A stretch of DNA of 64,000 nt from an uncultured Tolumonas sp. (GTDB taxonomy: Bacteria > Pseudomonadota > Gammaproteobacteria > Enterobacterales > Aeromonadaceae): positions 558,001 through 622,000 of the forward strand of contig NZ_OY782757.1 in the NCBI RefSeq assembly GCF_963678185.1, given 5' to 3'. This document shows positions 9,285 through 18,256 of the stretch, one piece after another. Position numbers and translations under genes: made by a program. Position 1 is the stretch's first letter, and the number at the start of each line of letters is the position of its first letter. A model generated the notes under the pieces. The model was not told the origin of the DNA, ran no database searches, and was given only the letters and a program-made list of their open reading frames with translations.

Positions 9285-9653
9285 ATGATGTTGATTGGGT
9301 TACTCATTATAGGCCTTTCCGCGGGTTTGCTCTCTGGTGTTTTTGGAATTGGCGGCGGTATATTAATTGTGCCAGCGTTAATGTATCTACTCGGTTTCTC
9401 TCAGAAGTTGGCGACTGGAACTAGTCTTGCCATTCTTCTTCCCCCTGTAGGAATTGCTGCTGTATGGGAATATTACAGGCATGGAAATGTTGATTTACGA
9501 GCTGCACTTATTATTGCATTGATGGTATTAGTTGGTAGTTGGCTTGGCGCCCGGATAGCAACGCAGCTCGACGCAAAAATATTAAAAACTCTATTTGGTG
9601 TCTTTTTAGTTCTGTTAGGTGGCTATGTAATATTTGATGCTTTTAAACATTAG
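9285..9653 (+). CDS. Half-size TSUP (TauE/SafE) family membrane permease
   Basis: A 122-residue membrane protein with four hydrophobic segments and the family signature SAGLLSGVFGIGGGILIVPAL at residues about 12-32, then GTSLAILLPP. TSUP proteins export or import sulfite, sulfoacetate and other organosulfur anions, and are usually about 250 residues with two repeats. This one is a single repeat ending cleanly (GGYVIFDAFKH then stop), so it would have to act as a dimer. The start is preceded by CAGGTG and a run of eight T; ATG at 9288 is also possible. It is convergent with the pst operon and separated from pstB by an imperfect 13-bp hairpin. Substrate unknown. Confidence 0.8.
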   Translation: MMLIGLLIIGLSAGLLSGVFGIGGGILIVPALMYLLGFSQKLATGTSLAILLPPVGIAAVWEYYRHGNVDLRAALIIALMVLVGSWLGARIATQLDAKILKTLFGVFLVLLGGYVIFDAFKH

Positions 9654-9709
9654 TCGATATATTCCCCTATGGGGAAACCGAAATGAGATCAAATTCGCCA
9701 TGCGGTAAA

Positions 9710-9751
9710 TTAATCTGAATGGTTTCTAGTTAAGTAGGCCATCCAGATTAA
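9710..9751 (-). terminator. Hairpin between TSUP gene and pstB (likely pst operon terminator)
   Basis: Inverted repeat with 13-base arms (9710-9722 and 9739-9751, one mismatch) and a 16-base loop, just past the pstB stop codon. It has no long T run, so it may act as an mRNA 3' stabiliser or a weak bidirectional terminator. Confidence 0.5.
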
Positions 9752-9757
9752 TTAAAG

Positions 9758-10567
9758 TTATCCAAATCGACCTGTTATGTAATCTTCAGTTTCCTTCCGG
9801 CTAGGCTTCAAGAAGATTTGGTCTGTATTATCAAATTCGATTAACTCACCAAGATACATAAATGCAGTAAAATCAGACACTCGGGCTGCTTGTTGCATAT
9901 TATGTGTCACGATAACAACTGTATAATCTTGTTTTAATTCGATCACTAGCTCTTCAATTTTTGCTGTTGAAATCGGATCTAATGCTGAGGTTGGTTCATC
10001 CAACAACAGCACTTCCGGCTTGATTGCTATAGCTCTGGCAATACATAACCGTTGTTGTTGACCACCAGATAAACTCATTCCACTTTGATGTAATTTGTCT
10101 TTTACTTCATCCCAGAGTGCGGTTTTTTTCAAAGCCCACTCAACACGATCATCCATCTGATAGCGTGGGAGTTTTTCATACAAACGAATACCAAATGCAA
10201 TATTTTCATAAATTGACATCGGGAAAGGTGTTGGCTTTTGAAACACCATGCCAATTCTGGCTCGGATCAGTGACACATCTTCTTTTGCATGAAGAATATT
10301 TTGTCCATTAATTTGGATTTCTCCGTCTGCTCGTTGCTCGGGATACAGCTCATACATACGATTAAAAATACGCAGTAAAGTCGACTTTCCGCACCCAGAC
10401 GGTCCAATAAATGCTGTTACGCATTGTTGCGGGATATCCATACTGACATCTTTAAGTGCCCTAAAATTACCATAATAGAAATTCAAATTTCTTACGGAAA
10501 AACACGGGTCAAGTTGATTGACATCCGCTTTGGGCTCCAGATTGAGTAGATTGTTCTGATATCTCAT
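9758..10567 (-). CDS. pstB: Phosphate ABC transporter ATP-binding protein PstB
   Basis: ATPase subunit of the high-affinity phosphate importer PstSCAB. It shows Walker [14 protein letters not shown]-loop region [13 protein letters not shown], the ABC signature [16 protein letters not shown], Walker [14 protein letters not shown] and the switch His in VTHNMQQA. From the ATG at 10567 it has 269 residues, close to E. coli PstB (257). The upstream in-frame extension overlaps pstA and lacks a ribosome site. It begins 7 bases after the pstA stop, with AAAAAGGA upstream. It is the last gene of the operon; phoU, commonly next, is not found here. Confidence 0.98.
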   Translation of the reverse strand: MRYQNNLLNLEPKADVNQLDPCFSVRNLNFYYGNFRALKDVSMDIPQQCVTAFIGPSGCGKSTLLRIFNRMYELYPEQRADGEIQINGQNILHAKEDVSLIRARIGMVFQKPTPFPMSIYENIAFGIRLYEKLPRYQMDDRVEWALKKTALWDEVKDKLHQSGMSLSGGQQQRLCIARAIAIKPEVLLLDEPTSALDPISTAKIEELVIELKQDYTVVIVTHNMQQAARVSDFTAFMYLGELIEFDNTDQIFLKPSRKETEDYITGRFG

Positions 10568-10574
10568 TATTTTT

Positions 10575-11444
10575 TCAATCCTTTTTACCAAATAACATTC
10601 GGGCAGTAAGGTTGATAACCAAGACACCGAAAGTAATAATCAATACACCAGCCCAAGCCAATTGCTGCCAATTGCTGTATGGGCTCATAGCAAATTTATA
10701 AATTGTGACGGGTAAACTCGCTGTGGGTTGTGATAATCCCGTTACCCAAAATTGGTTGTTTAATGCAGTGAATAACAACGGCGCCGTCTCACCTGTAATG
10801 CGGGCAACTGCCAACATGATCCCAGTTAGAACACCTGATCTTGCCGATTTTAATACAACATGGGAGATGACTTTCCATTTGGGCGTACCTAATGCATACG
10901 CTGCTTCACGTAGTGTATTTGGAACCAAACGCAACATATCTTCTGTGGTTCTTACAACGACAGGCACCACCATTAAAGCAAGTGCTATTGCACCAGCCCA
11001 ACCGGAAAATGTCTTTGTTTGGGCAACTATTAGTGCATAAACAAATAATCCGATAACAATAGACGGTGCGGATAAAAGAATGTCATTGATGAACCGAGTC
11101 GTTTTTGAAAACAATGAACGACCACCATATTCAGAGAGATATACACCTGTCATCAACCCAATTGGTGTTCCAATTGCGGTTCCCACAACAGTCATTAACA
11201 CTGAGCCATAAATTGCATTAAGTAACCCACCATCAGAATCTGGCGATGGCGTCATTTGGGTTAACGTCGTTAATGTCAGGCCTTTGAATCCCATTTGCAC
11301 AACTGACACCAATATCCAAATAAGCCAAACCATGCCAAATGTCATGGCCATCATCGAACAGGTCAAGGCGATAAGATTAGTCAGTTTACGACGCTGAAAA
11401 CGTCGATTTTTAGCAGCAGCGATCGTTGAAGAACGAAGAATCAT
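10575..11444 (-). CDS. pstA: Phosphate ABC transporter permease PstA
   Basis: Second membrane subunit of the phosphate importer. 289 residues with six hydrophobic spans. The cytoplasmic EAA-type loop ([24 protein letters not shown]) contacts PstB. The motif [20 protein letters not shown] is typical of PstA. Its ATG overlaps the pstC stop codon by one base (TAATG), showing translational coupling. It ends MLFGKKD with TGA seven bases before pstB. Confidence 0.97.
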   Translation of the reverse strand: MILRSSTIAAAKNRRFQRRKLTNLIALTCSMMAMTFGMVWLIWILVSVVQMGFKGLTLTTLTQMTPSPDSDGGLLNAIYGSVLMTVVGTAIGTPIGLMTGVYLSEYGGRSLFSKTTRFINDILLSAPSIVIGLFVYALIVAQTKTFSGWAGAIALALMVVPVVVRTTEDMLRLVPNTLREAAYALGTPKWKVISHVVLKSARSGVLTGIMLAVARITGETAPLLFTALNNQFWVTGLSQPTASLPVTIYKFAMSPYSNWQQLAWAGVLIITFGVLVINLTARMLFGKKD

Positions 11445-12451
11445 TATGTCCGTCCCCCTTCGCGTTTTGTTAGTTTAAAGATCAGCGCTTTTGACAACGC
11501 AAGCACAACAAACGTAATAAAAAACAGTACTAAACCTAAATAGAATAGTGCTGATTGGTGTACCGTTGACGCTTCAGCAAATTCATTGGCTAATACGGAT
11601 GTGATGGTATTACCTGGTTCGAATAATGATGCGCCAGTAAATGAACTGGTATTACCTACGAGAAAAGTAACTGCCATCGTCTCCCCCATTGCTCGCCCCA
11701 AACCAAGCATGATGCCGCCAATAGCGCCCACTTTGGTATAAGGTAATACAACGTGCCACATGACCTCCCATGTGGTGCAGCCGATGCCGTATGCCGACTC
11801 TTTCAGCATGGGTGGTGTGACTTCAAAAACATCTCGCATCACTGATGCGATAAAGGGAATAATCATTATTGCCAGAATAATACCGGCAGCAAAAATACCG
11901 ATACCGACAGGTGGTCCTTGAAATAATGCACCGATGCCAGGAATATTGCCGAGCCAGAGTTGTAATGGTTGCTGCACGTATGTAGACAACAAAGGCGAAA
12001 AAACAAGTAATCCCCACATGCCATAAACAATAGAAGGAATAGCAGCGAGTAATTCAATTGCGGTGGTCAGAGGACGCCGTAACCAGCGAGGTGATAATTC
12101 TGTCAAAAACACAGCAATACCAAAACTGACCGGTACAGCAATCAATAGTGCGATCAAGGACGTTATTAACGTCCCATAAATCATGGTGAATCCACCAAAT
12201 TGCTCATTAACCGGATCCCAGTTGGTATCCAGAAAAAATTTCAATCCAAACTGATGAATAGCAGGCCAGGCGCCAATGAAAAGAGAAAAGATGATCCCCG
12301 CCAAGGCTGCCAGAGTGATACAAGCCGCACTTAACGCTAATGCACCGAAGATAAAATCCCCGAGATTATTTATCTTATAACGACGAAAAACAGATTTGGT
12401 GTTCAGTATTTGCTTTTCAACGTCAGTTGTAGAGGTATAGCTAAAATCCAT
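11444..12451 (-). CDS. pstC: Phosphate ABC transporter permease PstC
   Basis: First membrane subunit of the phosphate importer. 335 residues with six spans, and the typical segments FGTL-type [37 protein letters not shown], and the EAA loop [22 protein letters not shown] followed by [16 protein letters not shown]. An AAGAGAT ribosome site precedes the ATG. It lies 54 bases downstream of pstS, the gap being occupied by a strong hairpin with T-rich tail that should lower pstCAB expression relative to pstS. Confidence 0.97.
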   Translation of the reverse strand: MDFSYTSTTDVEKQILNTKSVFRRYKINNLGDFIFGALALSAACITLAALAGIIFSLFIGAWPAIHQFGLKFFLDTNWDPVNEQFGGFTMIYGTLITSLIALLIAVPVSFGIAVFLTELSPRWLRRPLTTAIELLAAIPSIVYGMWGLLVFSPLLSTYVQQPLQLWLGNIPGIGALFQGPPVGIGIFAAGIILAIMIIPFIASVMRDVFEVTPPMLKESAYGIGCTTWEVMWHVVLPYTKVGAIGGIMLGLGRAMGETMAVTFLVGNTSSFTGASLFEPGNTITSVLANEFAEASTVHQSALFYLGLVLFFITFVVLALSKALIFKLTKREGGRT

Positions 12452-12464
12452 TATGAAATCTCTT

Positions 12465-12498
12465 AAAAAAGAAAAACTGCCAGCATGACGCTGGCAGT
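12465..12498 (-). terminator. Intra-operon Rho-independent terminator/attenuator between pstS and pstC
   Basis: Perfect 9-bp stem: ACTGCCAGC at 12476-12484 pairs with GCTGGCAGT at 12490-12498 over a 5-base loop. On the minus strand the stem is followed by a T-rich run (TTTTTCTTTTTT). It should partly end transcripts after pstS, giving excess binding protein over permease. Confidence 0.85.
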
Positions 12499-12505
12499 AT
12501 GTATC

Positions 12506-13540
12506 TTATTTTTTCCAGAGAGCCTGGCCACCAGGAGCTTCGATGGTCAACCATTCCTTACGGATTTGTTCTTTTACTGAAACAGGCATAGGAACATATT
12601 GTAGTTGTTCTGCCATTTGATCCCCGGTACTGAAACCAAAATCGAAGAATTTCAATACTTCTTGAGTCTGTTCTGATTTATCAGCAACGCGATGTACCAA
12701 TACAAACGTACCACTTGTAATTGGCCATGATTCCTTACCCGGTTGATTTGTCAGGATCTGGTAAAATGATTTAGACCAATCAGCACCAGCAGCGGCAGCT
12801 TTAACGCTTTGTTCAGTTGCTGCTACAAAATTACCGTCCGCATTTTGTAATTCCACCGTCGTCATGTGGTTTGATTTGGCATAAGCGGTTTCAACATAGC
12901 CGATAGAACCAGATAGGCGTTGTACAAAAGCAGAGACACCTTCATTACCTTTGCCACCGACACCAACAGGCCAGTTAACGGTGGTACCGAATTTATATTT
13001 CTGAGCCCATTCAGGATTAACTTTGCTCAAATAATTAGAGAAACCAAAGGTAGTGCCTGAAGCATCAGCACGATGAACAACAGAGATTTGCGTATCTGGC
13101 AATTTGATATCGCCATTTAGTTTAACGATGGCCGGATCATTCCATTTTGTGATTTTACCGATAAAGATATCAGCCAGAATGGAGCCCGTTAATTTCAATT
13201 GATTGGCATTAACACCATCAATTTTGACTACTGGCACAATGCCACCAACGGCTGTTGGCCACTGAACAAAACCATTTTTAGCTAATTCTTCATCGGTTAA
13301 CGGCATATCAGAAGCGCCGAAATCAACCGTTTTAGCAATGATTTGTTTAATACCGGCACCAGAACCAATGGACTGATAGTTCATGCGAGTGCCGCTTACT
13401 TTATTGTAAGAATCAGCCCACTTTGAATACAAAGGTGCAGCAAAAGAAGAACCTGCGCCTGTCACATCAGAGGCATAAGAAATTGTCGCAGATGAAGCTA
13501 TAGCTACGCCTAGAGCAAGCATTTTAAACGTCATTTTCAT
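12506..13540 (-). CDS. pstS: Phosphate ABC transporter substrate-binding protein PstS
   Basis: Periplasmic phosphate-binding protein that delivers phosphate to PstCA. From ATG 13540 it has 344 residues (E. coli 346), with a signal peptide MKMTFKMLALGVAIASSATISYA. It carries the ligand motifs GAGSSFAAPLYSKW, IGSGAGIKQI, FGASDMPL and HRADASGTTFGFSNYL. The start is chosen by AGGA just upstream (an ATG at 13534 is also possible). A longer frame starting at 13618 would begin inside the Pho box and is rejected. First gene of pstSCAB; PhoB control is strongly indicated by three TGTCA-type repeats upstream. Confidence 0.98.
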   Translation of the reverse strand: MKMTFKMLALGVAIASSATISYASDVTGAGSSFAAPLYSKWADSYNKVSGTRMNYQSIGSGAGIKQIIAKTVDFGASDMPLTDEELAKNGFVQWPTAVGGIVPVVKIDGVNANQLKLTGSILADIFIGKITKWNDPAIVKLNGDIKLPDTQISVVHRADASGTTFGFSNYLSKVNPEWAQKYKFGTTVNWPVGVGGKGNEGVSAFVQRLSGSIGYVETAYAKSNHMTTVELQNADGNFVAATEQSVKAAAAGADWSKSFYQILTNQPGKESWPITSGTFVLVHRVADKSEQTQEVLKFFDFGFSTGDQMAEQLQYVPMPVSVKEQIRKEWLTIEAPGGQALWKK

Positions 13541-13611
13541 TTTTCCTACATTCTTAATTAATCGAATTAATGAAGTTCCATGACCAGTCGATGTGACTTT
13601 AAGGATGAAAA

Positions 13612-13640
13612 ATGACATTTAAATGACAAGTCTGTGACAT
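13612..13640 (-). promoter_or_regulatory. Pho box: three TGTCA repeats for PhoB
   Basis: On the minus strand, three 7-base units are spaced by exactly 4 bases: ATGTCAC (13640-13634), TTGTCAT (13629-13623) and ATGTCAT (13618-13612). This is the 11-bp-period direct-repeat arrangement bound by PhoB dimers (consensus CTGTCAT-N4-CTGTCAT). It lies 72 bases upstream of the pstS start. Confidence 0.9.
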
Positions 13641-13777
13641 TGCCTTAGACAAAAATTTTATAAATTATTGATTGGGCAGAATAAGGCTTCGATTGAGGGG
13701 CTTTAAAGCTAATTACTCGATATATTTTAAGCATCAGAATGATTTAAATGATTAGAGCGTTCATTCACATTTGAACT

Positions 13778-13930
13778 ATGACAACAACCTTTCTATTTAT
13801 TATCGGTAAACTAACTTTGATTGGATGGCTTTTAGCCGTTATAGGAATACGATTTGGTTTAAAGCCGCTATCCGTTGCTTTAAACCAAATAATTCTAGAG
13901 ATCTTGGGGCGTCGTCATCTTTTATTCTGA
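13778..13930 (+). CDS. Possible 50-residue hydrophobic protein (uncertain)
   Basis: A small open frame starts MTTTFLFIIGKLTLIGWLLAVIGIRFGLKPL and ends GRRHLLF, abutting the end of the convergent clcA gene. It would be a single-span membrane peptide with a basic tail. Against it: there is no convincing ribosome site, and a 14-bp perfect inverted repeat covers its middle. It may be a chance frame over a hairpin. Confidence 0.25.
   Translation: MTTTFLFIIGKLTLIGWLLAVIGIRFGLKPLSVALNQIILEILGRRHLLF
13852..13890 (-). terminator. Large perfect hairpin downstream of clcA
   Basis: The 14-base arm ATTTGGTTTAAAGC (13852-13865) is perfectly repeated inverted at 13877-13890 across an 11-base loop. It lies 41 bases beyond the clcA stop codon on the minus strand. 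No T run follows on either strand, so it may be an RNA stability or Rho-barrier element and not a classical terminator. Confidence 0.5.
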
Positions 13931-15343
13931 TTACATTGTCTGCACGTGAGCTTGTTCTTGCTTACGTTTAATATTTGCCAAACGGAGTGTTCGTTCCAAT
14001 ATCTGGCTATATATTGGTTTCCCACCCAGCCACTGAGCCACCAATGTTGCACTCAGTGTTGTCACCATCATCGGCAAAATCAGCGCGTAATTATTTGTCA
14101 TTTCTGTCACAAGCACTATTCCAGTCACTGGTGCTCTGACCGAAGCAGCAAACAGGGCTCCCATTCCAACAATAGGAAAAACACCGTATTGCACCGTTAA
14201 TTCAGGAAATAACAGAGAAACAACCGTGCCACACAGAGCTCCACACAAAGTACCAAGAGCAAGTGAAGGAGCAAATATGCCACCAGGTACACCAGAGCAA
14301 AAACAGAGTAATGTACCAAGAAAACGCCATACCAATAACCAAAACAGCATGTTGAGCTGCATTGGTTCAGTAACCCACTGAGGGATCACTTTCATACCAC
14401 CGGAAGTAAGTCCATGTCCGAACAAAGACAGAACGCCAAATAATCCACCGAGCAATACTCCAATGGAAACAAAACGGAACCGTCGGTTTTGATGAAGGGC
14501 AAGGTAAGTATCCTGGAATATATTCACCATTTTATTGAAAATGAAACCCACACTACCCATGACACAACCGAATATTAAAAAAATCATCAGTGTCGGAATT
14601 GATGGCGTCTTAAATGCGGGAATAACAAATACTGCCCCGGTTCCAAAGAAAATTTGTCTGGTGATAGTGGAACAAATTACAGCAGTCGATACGACTTTGA
14701 TTGATAAAAATGAATACCGAAAGGTGGGACGCATCTCTTCCAAGACAAATAGAATTCCGGCCAACGGCGCATTAAATGCAGAAGCCAACCCCGCCGCAGC
14801 TCCTGCGGCTAAAAGTGCGTGAGCATTGTCTTTGGGAAGGCGGAATAAATCAGCAACCATTTTTCCAACATTCCCGCCAATTTGAACAGATGGACCCTCT
14901 CTTCCCAGAATCATTCCAGAGCCAAGTGAGCAAGTGCCGCCCAAAAATTTCACCGGTAATACCCGTTTCCAGCGGACAGGTCTAATGTCATCTAACGCAC
15001 CTTCGATCTCTGGAATTCCTGAGCCTCCAGCTTCAGGAGCAAAACGATGCATTAGGTAAAACGCTATCATGGCAAGAACGCCACTTATGATAAATGCGGC
15101 AACCCAACGCCACTGGGACTCAATGCTATCTAAGTAGCCCATGCGATGCTCGACTACCAAATCTGTACAAAATTCAAATAAAGCACAGATTGTTCCGGTC
15201 AAAACTCCGGTCAAAACAGCCAGTATGAGAACTTTCGGTGATGTGTAATCACGACGGACGAATCGACGAATGATTCTGCTAATGTGTTGACGGCGACGCG
15301 TAGGACTTGTATGAATGGGATCTGAAGTGGCCATATGAAACAT
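13931..15343 (-). CDS. clcA: H+/Cl- exchange transporter ClcA
   Basis: CLC-type two-chloride/one-proton antiporter of the inner membrane, used in E. coli for extreme acid resistance. It shows all selectivity motifs: GSGIPEIEGAL, GREGPSVQIGGN (the gating glutamate) and LFVLEEMRPTF (the proton glutamate). From ATG 15343 it has 470 residues (E. coli ClcA 473). ATG 15334 is equally possible, while the longest frame (from 15403) would add an unlikely leader. No strong ribosome site is seen. The N-terminus is Arg-rich (PTRRRQHISRIIRRFVRR), typical of the cytoplasmic start of ClcA. The gene stands alone. Confidence 0.95.
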   Translation of the reverse strand: MFHMATSDPIHTSPTRRRQHISRIIRRFVRRDYTSPKVLILAVLTGVLTGTICALFEFCTDLVVEHRMGYLDSIESQWRWVAAFIISGVLAMIAFYLMHRFAPEAGGSGIPEIEGALDDIRPVRWKRVLPVKFLGGTCSLGSGMILGREGPSVQIGGNVGKMVADLFRLPKDNAHALLAAGAAAGLASAFNAPLAGILFVLEEMRPTFRYSFLSIKVVSTAVICSTITRQIFFGTGAVFVIPAFKTPSIPTLMIFLIFGCVMGSVGFIFNKMVNIFQDTYLALHQNRRFRFVSIGVLLGGLFGVLSLFGHGLTSGGMKVIPQWVTEPMQLNMLFWLLVWRFLGTLLCFCSGVPGGIFAPSLALGTLCGALCGTVVSLLFPELTVQYGVFPIVGMGALFAASVRAPVTGIVLVTEMTNNYALILPMMVTTLSATLVAQWLGGKPIYSQILERTLRLANIKRKQEQAHVQTM

Positions 15344-15403
15344 TAATTTTATAAAAATCTTATTATTCGACCAATGAATCGGGCATAAATCTAAACTCAG
15401 CAC

Positions 15404-15799
15404 AATATGATGCTAAATGAAATATACAGCCCCGTTATTTTAAATCTCAGCCGTATATACTCCGGCATAAAAGAGTAATACTCAACATTTTATTGGAGCA
15501 TAAGCATTGAGGAAAACTTTAGTGTATCAACAAGATTGATTAGCTGGAAAAGTCAGCATCAAAACGTGCCTTACGGCGTCACCATATGCAACGTCTGAAA
15601 CGCTACTATCAGCGCAAGTATAATTGGGTAAACGATAATAAAAGAACATGCGATCCTGTTGCGGCCGGAAAATATTTTCAGACCCCCCATCCGTGCAGTT
15701 GCTTTATGTATAGACATCGCCGTAGCTGGTATGGTTTGTCGTTAGCAGAGCAGAAAAATCAGTTAAATTTTGCAGAACAAATAGCTGATATCTGATGAC
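15404..15799. other. Intergenic stretch without a supported gene
   Basis: About 400 bases between clcA (leftward) and the hipA end. A 69-codon frame at 15586-15795 (plus) has no clear ribosome site and a composition (many Arg/Lys/Tyr/Cys) unlike a known family. I do not support it as a gene. The left part should contain the clcA promoter. Confidence 0.5.
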
Positions 15800-15823
15800 A
15801 TCAGCAGGGAATGCCCTGCTGAT
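15800..15823 (-). terminator. Hairpin after hipA
   Basis: Perfect 10-bp stem (ATCAGCAGGG at 15800-15809, CCCTGCTGAT at 15814-15823) with a 4-base loop, immediately after the hipA stop codon. It lacks a T run on the minus strand. Confidence 0.6.
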
Positions 15824-17065
15824 TCATTTCAGTAACTTATCGGTTTTACGCTTTTTATCTCGCTTCACATCAACGGTCATAAACACCGGTTTACGGGCAC
15901 TCGCTTTCGATAATGACGCAGAAATTGCTTCATTCAAGAATGATAAATCGTCCCATAAATCAGGTTGATTTAGATGATCGGAGATCGTATCGGCCATTTG
16001 TTCCAGAATGACAGCCGGTTTGATCACTTTCAAATCACGCCCGAATCGCAGTAACCCATCGTGATCCGGAAATGTATGGCTTTTATTCAGCTTCAGCGCT
16101 AACTCTTTATCATGCGTCGGATAACTGGTTGTGTTCACCACGTCATACATGGGAGATAATTTCAGTAACGGCGCATGCTGATCAGCCGAATACAGTAGCG
16201 CGAAATTTTTCAAATGTGCATCGCCATTACCAACGAGACAGCTGAAAGCAACATAACGGAAATAACGTTCAACCTCTGATTGATCTTGCGTGTATAGGCT
16301 GACAATTTTGGCGCCCATTTCATAAGAACCTGTGTATTTTTGCTCACTTTGCTTGCCCGCTAAGACACAGAAATCTTCCATACCCAGACGTTGATTTCCT
16401 GTCAAATCGAAGCGCTCCATAATGAACAGCTCTTTGTTATCCGACAGGTAAAAGTCTGGTACGGCAATCCCACACGCTTTTGCCATGCTCATACAAAGAT
16501 ATTCATTTTCAGGTAAATGCGGGTATTCCACATCCCCGGTTTTTGCGATCAGATTGGGAAATAATACCGAGCCCTTACTCTCGGCATTCAGCATCACTTT
16601 GGGCTGAACACCTGATACAGAGGTGTTCAGCAGATATTTATCAATCAAATATTCAAATGCGCTACTTTTGTCATCCCAGTGAAGCAGATCATCCAGCTTT
16701 TCTGGTGTCGGTTTCGGGAGTGACAATTCACTCTGATAGCGTAAAGCACCAATACCGGTATCTTGCTGTAGAGCAAGAAACAACATGTCGGAGACTTTGC
16801 CAACGTAGCGGAGTAAACGCTCCGAAATACGATGGCGAACATAGCCTTCAGGAAGGTTCATTTCAAAAATAGGAAACAAACGACCGTTGTTATAGAGCCG
16901 TTGATTCTGCGGCTGCATCGTTACCGATACCGGCAAACTATCTGCATGCTCATAGGCATAATGATAACTACCCTTTTCAAACAGCAAACGGCCTGATTTC
17001 TGATCTGCGATACCAATATCCAGCTCCGCGATTTTTTGCGGTAATGATCTCAGGTCAATCGTCAT
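15824..17065 (-). CDS. hipA: HipA-family serine/threonine kinase toxin
   Basis: Toxin of a type II toxin-antitoxin pair. HipA kinases phosphorylate translation targets (glutamyl-tRNA synthetase in E. coli), causing dormancy. 413 residues from ATG 17065, which overlaps the hipB stop region and has GGAGG 9 bases upstream. It shows the N-terminal HipA domain (RLLFEKGSYHYAY; LPEGYVRHRISERLL), the Gly-rich ATP loop SGVQPKVML, the catalytic motif NGDAHLKNFALLY (Asp and Asn), and the metal-binding MYDVVNTTSYPTHD. All key residues look intact. Co-transcribed with hipB and followed by a hairpin. The actual target of this variant is not known. Confidence 0.92.
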   Translation of the reverse strand: MTIDLRSLPQKIAELDIGIADQKSGRLLFEKGSYHYAYEHADSLPVSVTMQPQNQRLYNNGRLFPIFEMNLPEGYVRHRISERLLRYVGKVSDMLFLALQQDTGIGALRYQSELSLPKPTPEKLDDLLHWDDKSSAFEYLIDKYLLNTSVSGVQPKVMLNAESKGSVLFPNLIAKTGDVEYPHLPENEYLCMSMAKACGIAVPDFYLSDNKELFIMERFDLTGNQRLGMEDFCVLAGKQSEQKYTGSYEMGAKIVSLYTQDQSEVERYFRYVAFSCLVGNGDAHLKNFALLYSADQHAPLLKLSPMYDVVNTTSYPTHDKELALKLNKSHTFPDHDGLLRFGRDLKVIKPAVILEQMADTISDHLNQPDLWDDLSFLNEAISASLSKASARKPVFMTVDVKRDKKRKTDKLLK

Positions 17066-17306
17066 TGAATATATCCTCCAGTTGCCCAAACTGAGGTATG
17101 TTCGTTTTATTGACGCTCAACGCTAAGCCCAGTACGGAAAGATAAGCAACCAGCGACTTAAGACTGCCAGTAAAGCGTCCTCGCTCGATCATGGAGATCA
17201 CAGGCCGAGCCAGATTCGCTCGCGTTGCCGCATCAGCTTGTGTCCATCCTTTCGCTTTGCGTTGTTCAGCACATAGTGCGCCTATTTCAGACATACCTTG
17301 CAGCAT
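17055..17306 (-). CDS. hipB: HipB-family antitoxin, XRE-type DNA-binding repressor
   Basis: An 83-residue helix-turn-helix protein (GALCAEQRKAKGWTQADAATRANLARPVISMIERG, helices at about residues 8-45), the form of HipB antitoxins that bind HipA and repress the operon. A GGTGG ribosome site lies 5 bases before ATG 17306. Its last codons (FNDD) overlap the hipA start by 11 bases. A perfect 20-bp palindrome 12 bases upstream of its start is the probable operator. Confidence 0.92.
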   Translation of the reverse strand: MLQGMSEIGALCAEQRKAKGWTQADAATRANLARPVISMIERGRFTGSLKSLVAYLSVLGLALSVNKTNIPQFGQLEDIFNDD

Positions 17307-17317
17307 AAAACCACCGA

Positions 17318-17337
17318 ATGTATTTATATAAATACAT
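17318..17337. promoter_or_regulatory. Perfect 20-bp palindrome, likely HipB operator
   Basis: ATGTATTTATATAAATACAT is a perfect inverted repeat directly upstream of hipB and overlaps where its promoter must be. A smaller inverted repeat (AATTAC-TTTT-GTAATT, 17350-17365) lies further up. HipB operators are palindromes in E. coli, though of another sequence, so autoregulation here is inference. Confidence 0.65.
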
Positions 17338-17499
17338 AATAGGCTTTTAAATTACTTTTGTAATTATATAGCTACAAAAAATCACAACTCTTTTAAATCA
17401 TCAATCGTTCTGGTCTCACCGACAAAACCGATGCTCTCTTTCAGGCCATTCCTATTTTCCGAATACAACACGTTATCCCGGCTATAGACCTGCGATACT

Positions 17500-17944
17500 C
17501 CGGCATCACGGCTACGCTAGTTTAATTGATATTGTTTCCAAACGATTTGATGCAGGAGTCAGAAGAGGAGATCAAAATGCTAACGATATGATTGCAATGC
17601 GGATCTCACCGGATTTTCGTATGTTCGTAGTGGGTTCCCCTGAGTATTTTGCGACAAGTTTAATTCCTAAAACACCGAATGAATTGACAGCACATAATTG
17701 TGCAAATGTAAGACTAAAAACACATGGTGGACTCTATACATGGGAATTTACTAAAGACGGAAAATCGGTGAATGTACAGGTTCAGGGGCAAATGATTTTT
17801 AACACATCCACACAATTATTAACTGCTGCACTGGATGGATATGGTTTGGCTTATGCACCAGAAGATGTTGTTCGACCCTATATTGATAATGGGCGTATGA
17901 CCTGTTTATTAATATTATCACTCATCACAACCGATCCACCTTAA
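17500..17944 (+). pseudogene. Degenerate LysR-type regulator (effector-binding domain fragment)
   Basis: The open part reads LIDIVSKRFDAGVRRGDQ, then IAMRISPDFRMFVVGSPEYF, WEFTKDGK, TAALDGYGLAYAPEDVV. This is the co-inducer-binding half of a LysR regulator of the RFDAG(I/V)R type. The DNA-binding N-terminus is missing. A neighbouring frame just upstream (PAIDLRYSGITAT) suggests a frameshift near 17500-17520. The usual C-terminal YHLYYPSRRQ block is absent. So it is a relic truncated at both ends. It marks deletion or insertion activity at the island's left part. Confidence 0.8.
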
Positions 17945-18256
17945 TGGCAGGAGTAGCGGATCTGATCAGCGGCTTGTATTCAATTGCGTGGAGGCGGGTC
18001 ACCATGATTTAGATCTAATTTGCCAACGTGGTCAGATATTGTTTTTTATCGCAAACATAGGCTTGAGCTGCGATACCAAGCGTATGACCGGCATTTCCAT
18101 TTCAGACATCGCTATGAACCATTGATCCGGATCAAGGCCTGTTTTTTGTCGATCAGGGGATAAATTCCAGCAAGATGTTGACTTTATACGCCTGCAGGTA
18201 AGTTAGTAGCTGCGGTGAGAACTGGCGCGACTAAGCAGTGATTAGCTATTGATTCC

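Noticed and set aside
13541-13618. Longer pstS start at 13618
   Set aside because: It would start inside the Pho box and add a non-signal-peptide leader; ATG 13540 with AGGA and a proper signal peptide is better.
15586-15795. 69-codon plus-strand frame
   Set aside because: No ribosome site, no family pattern; lies in an intergenic gap next to a hairpin.
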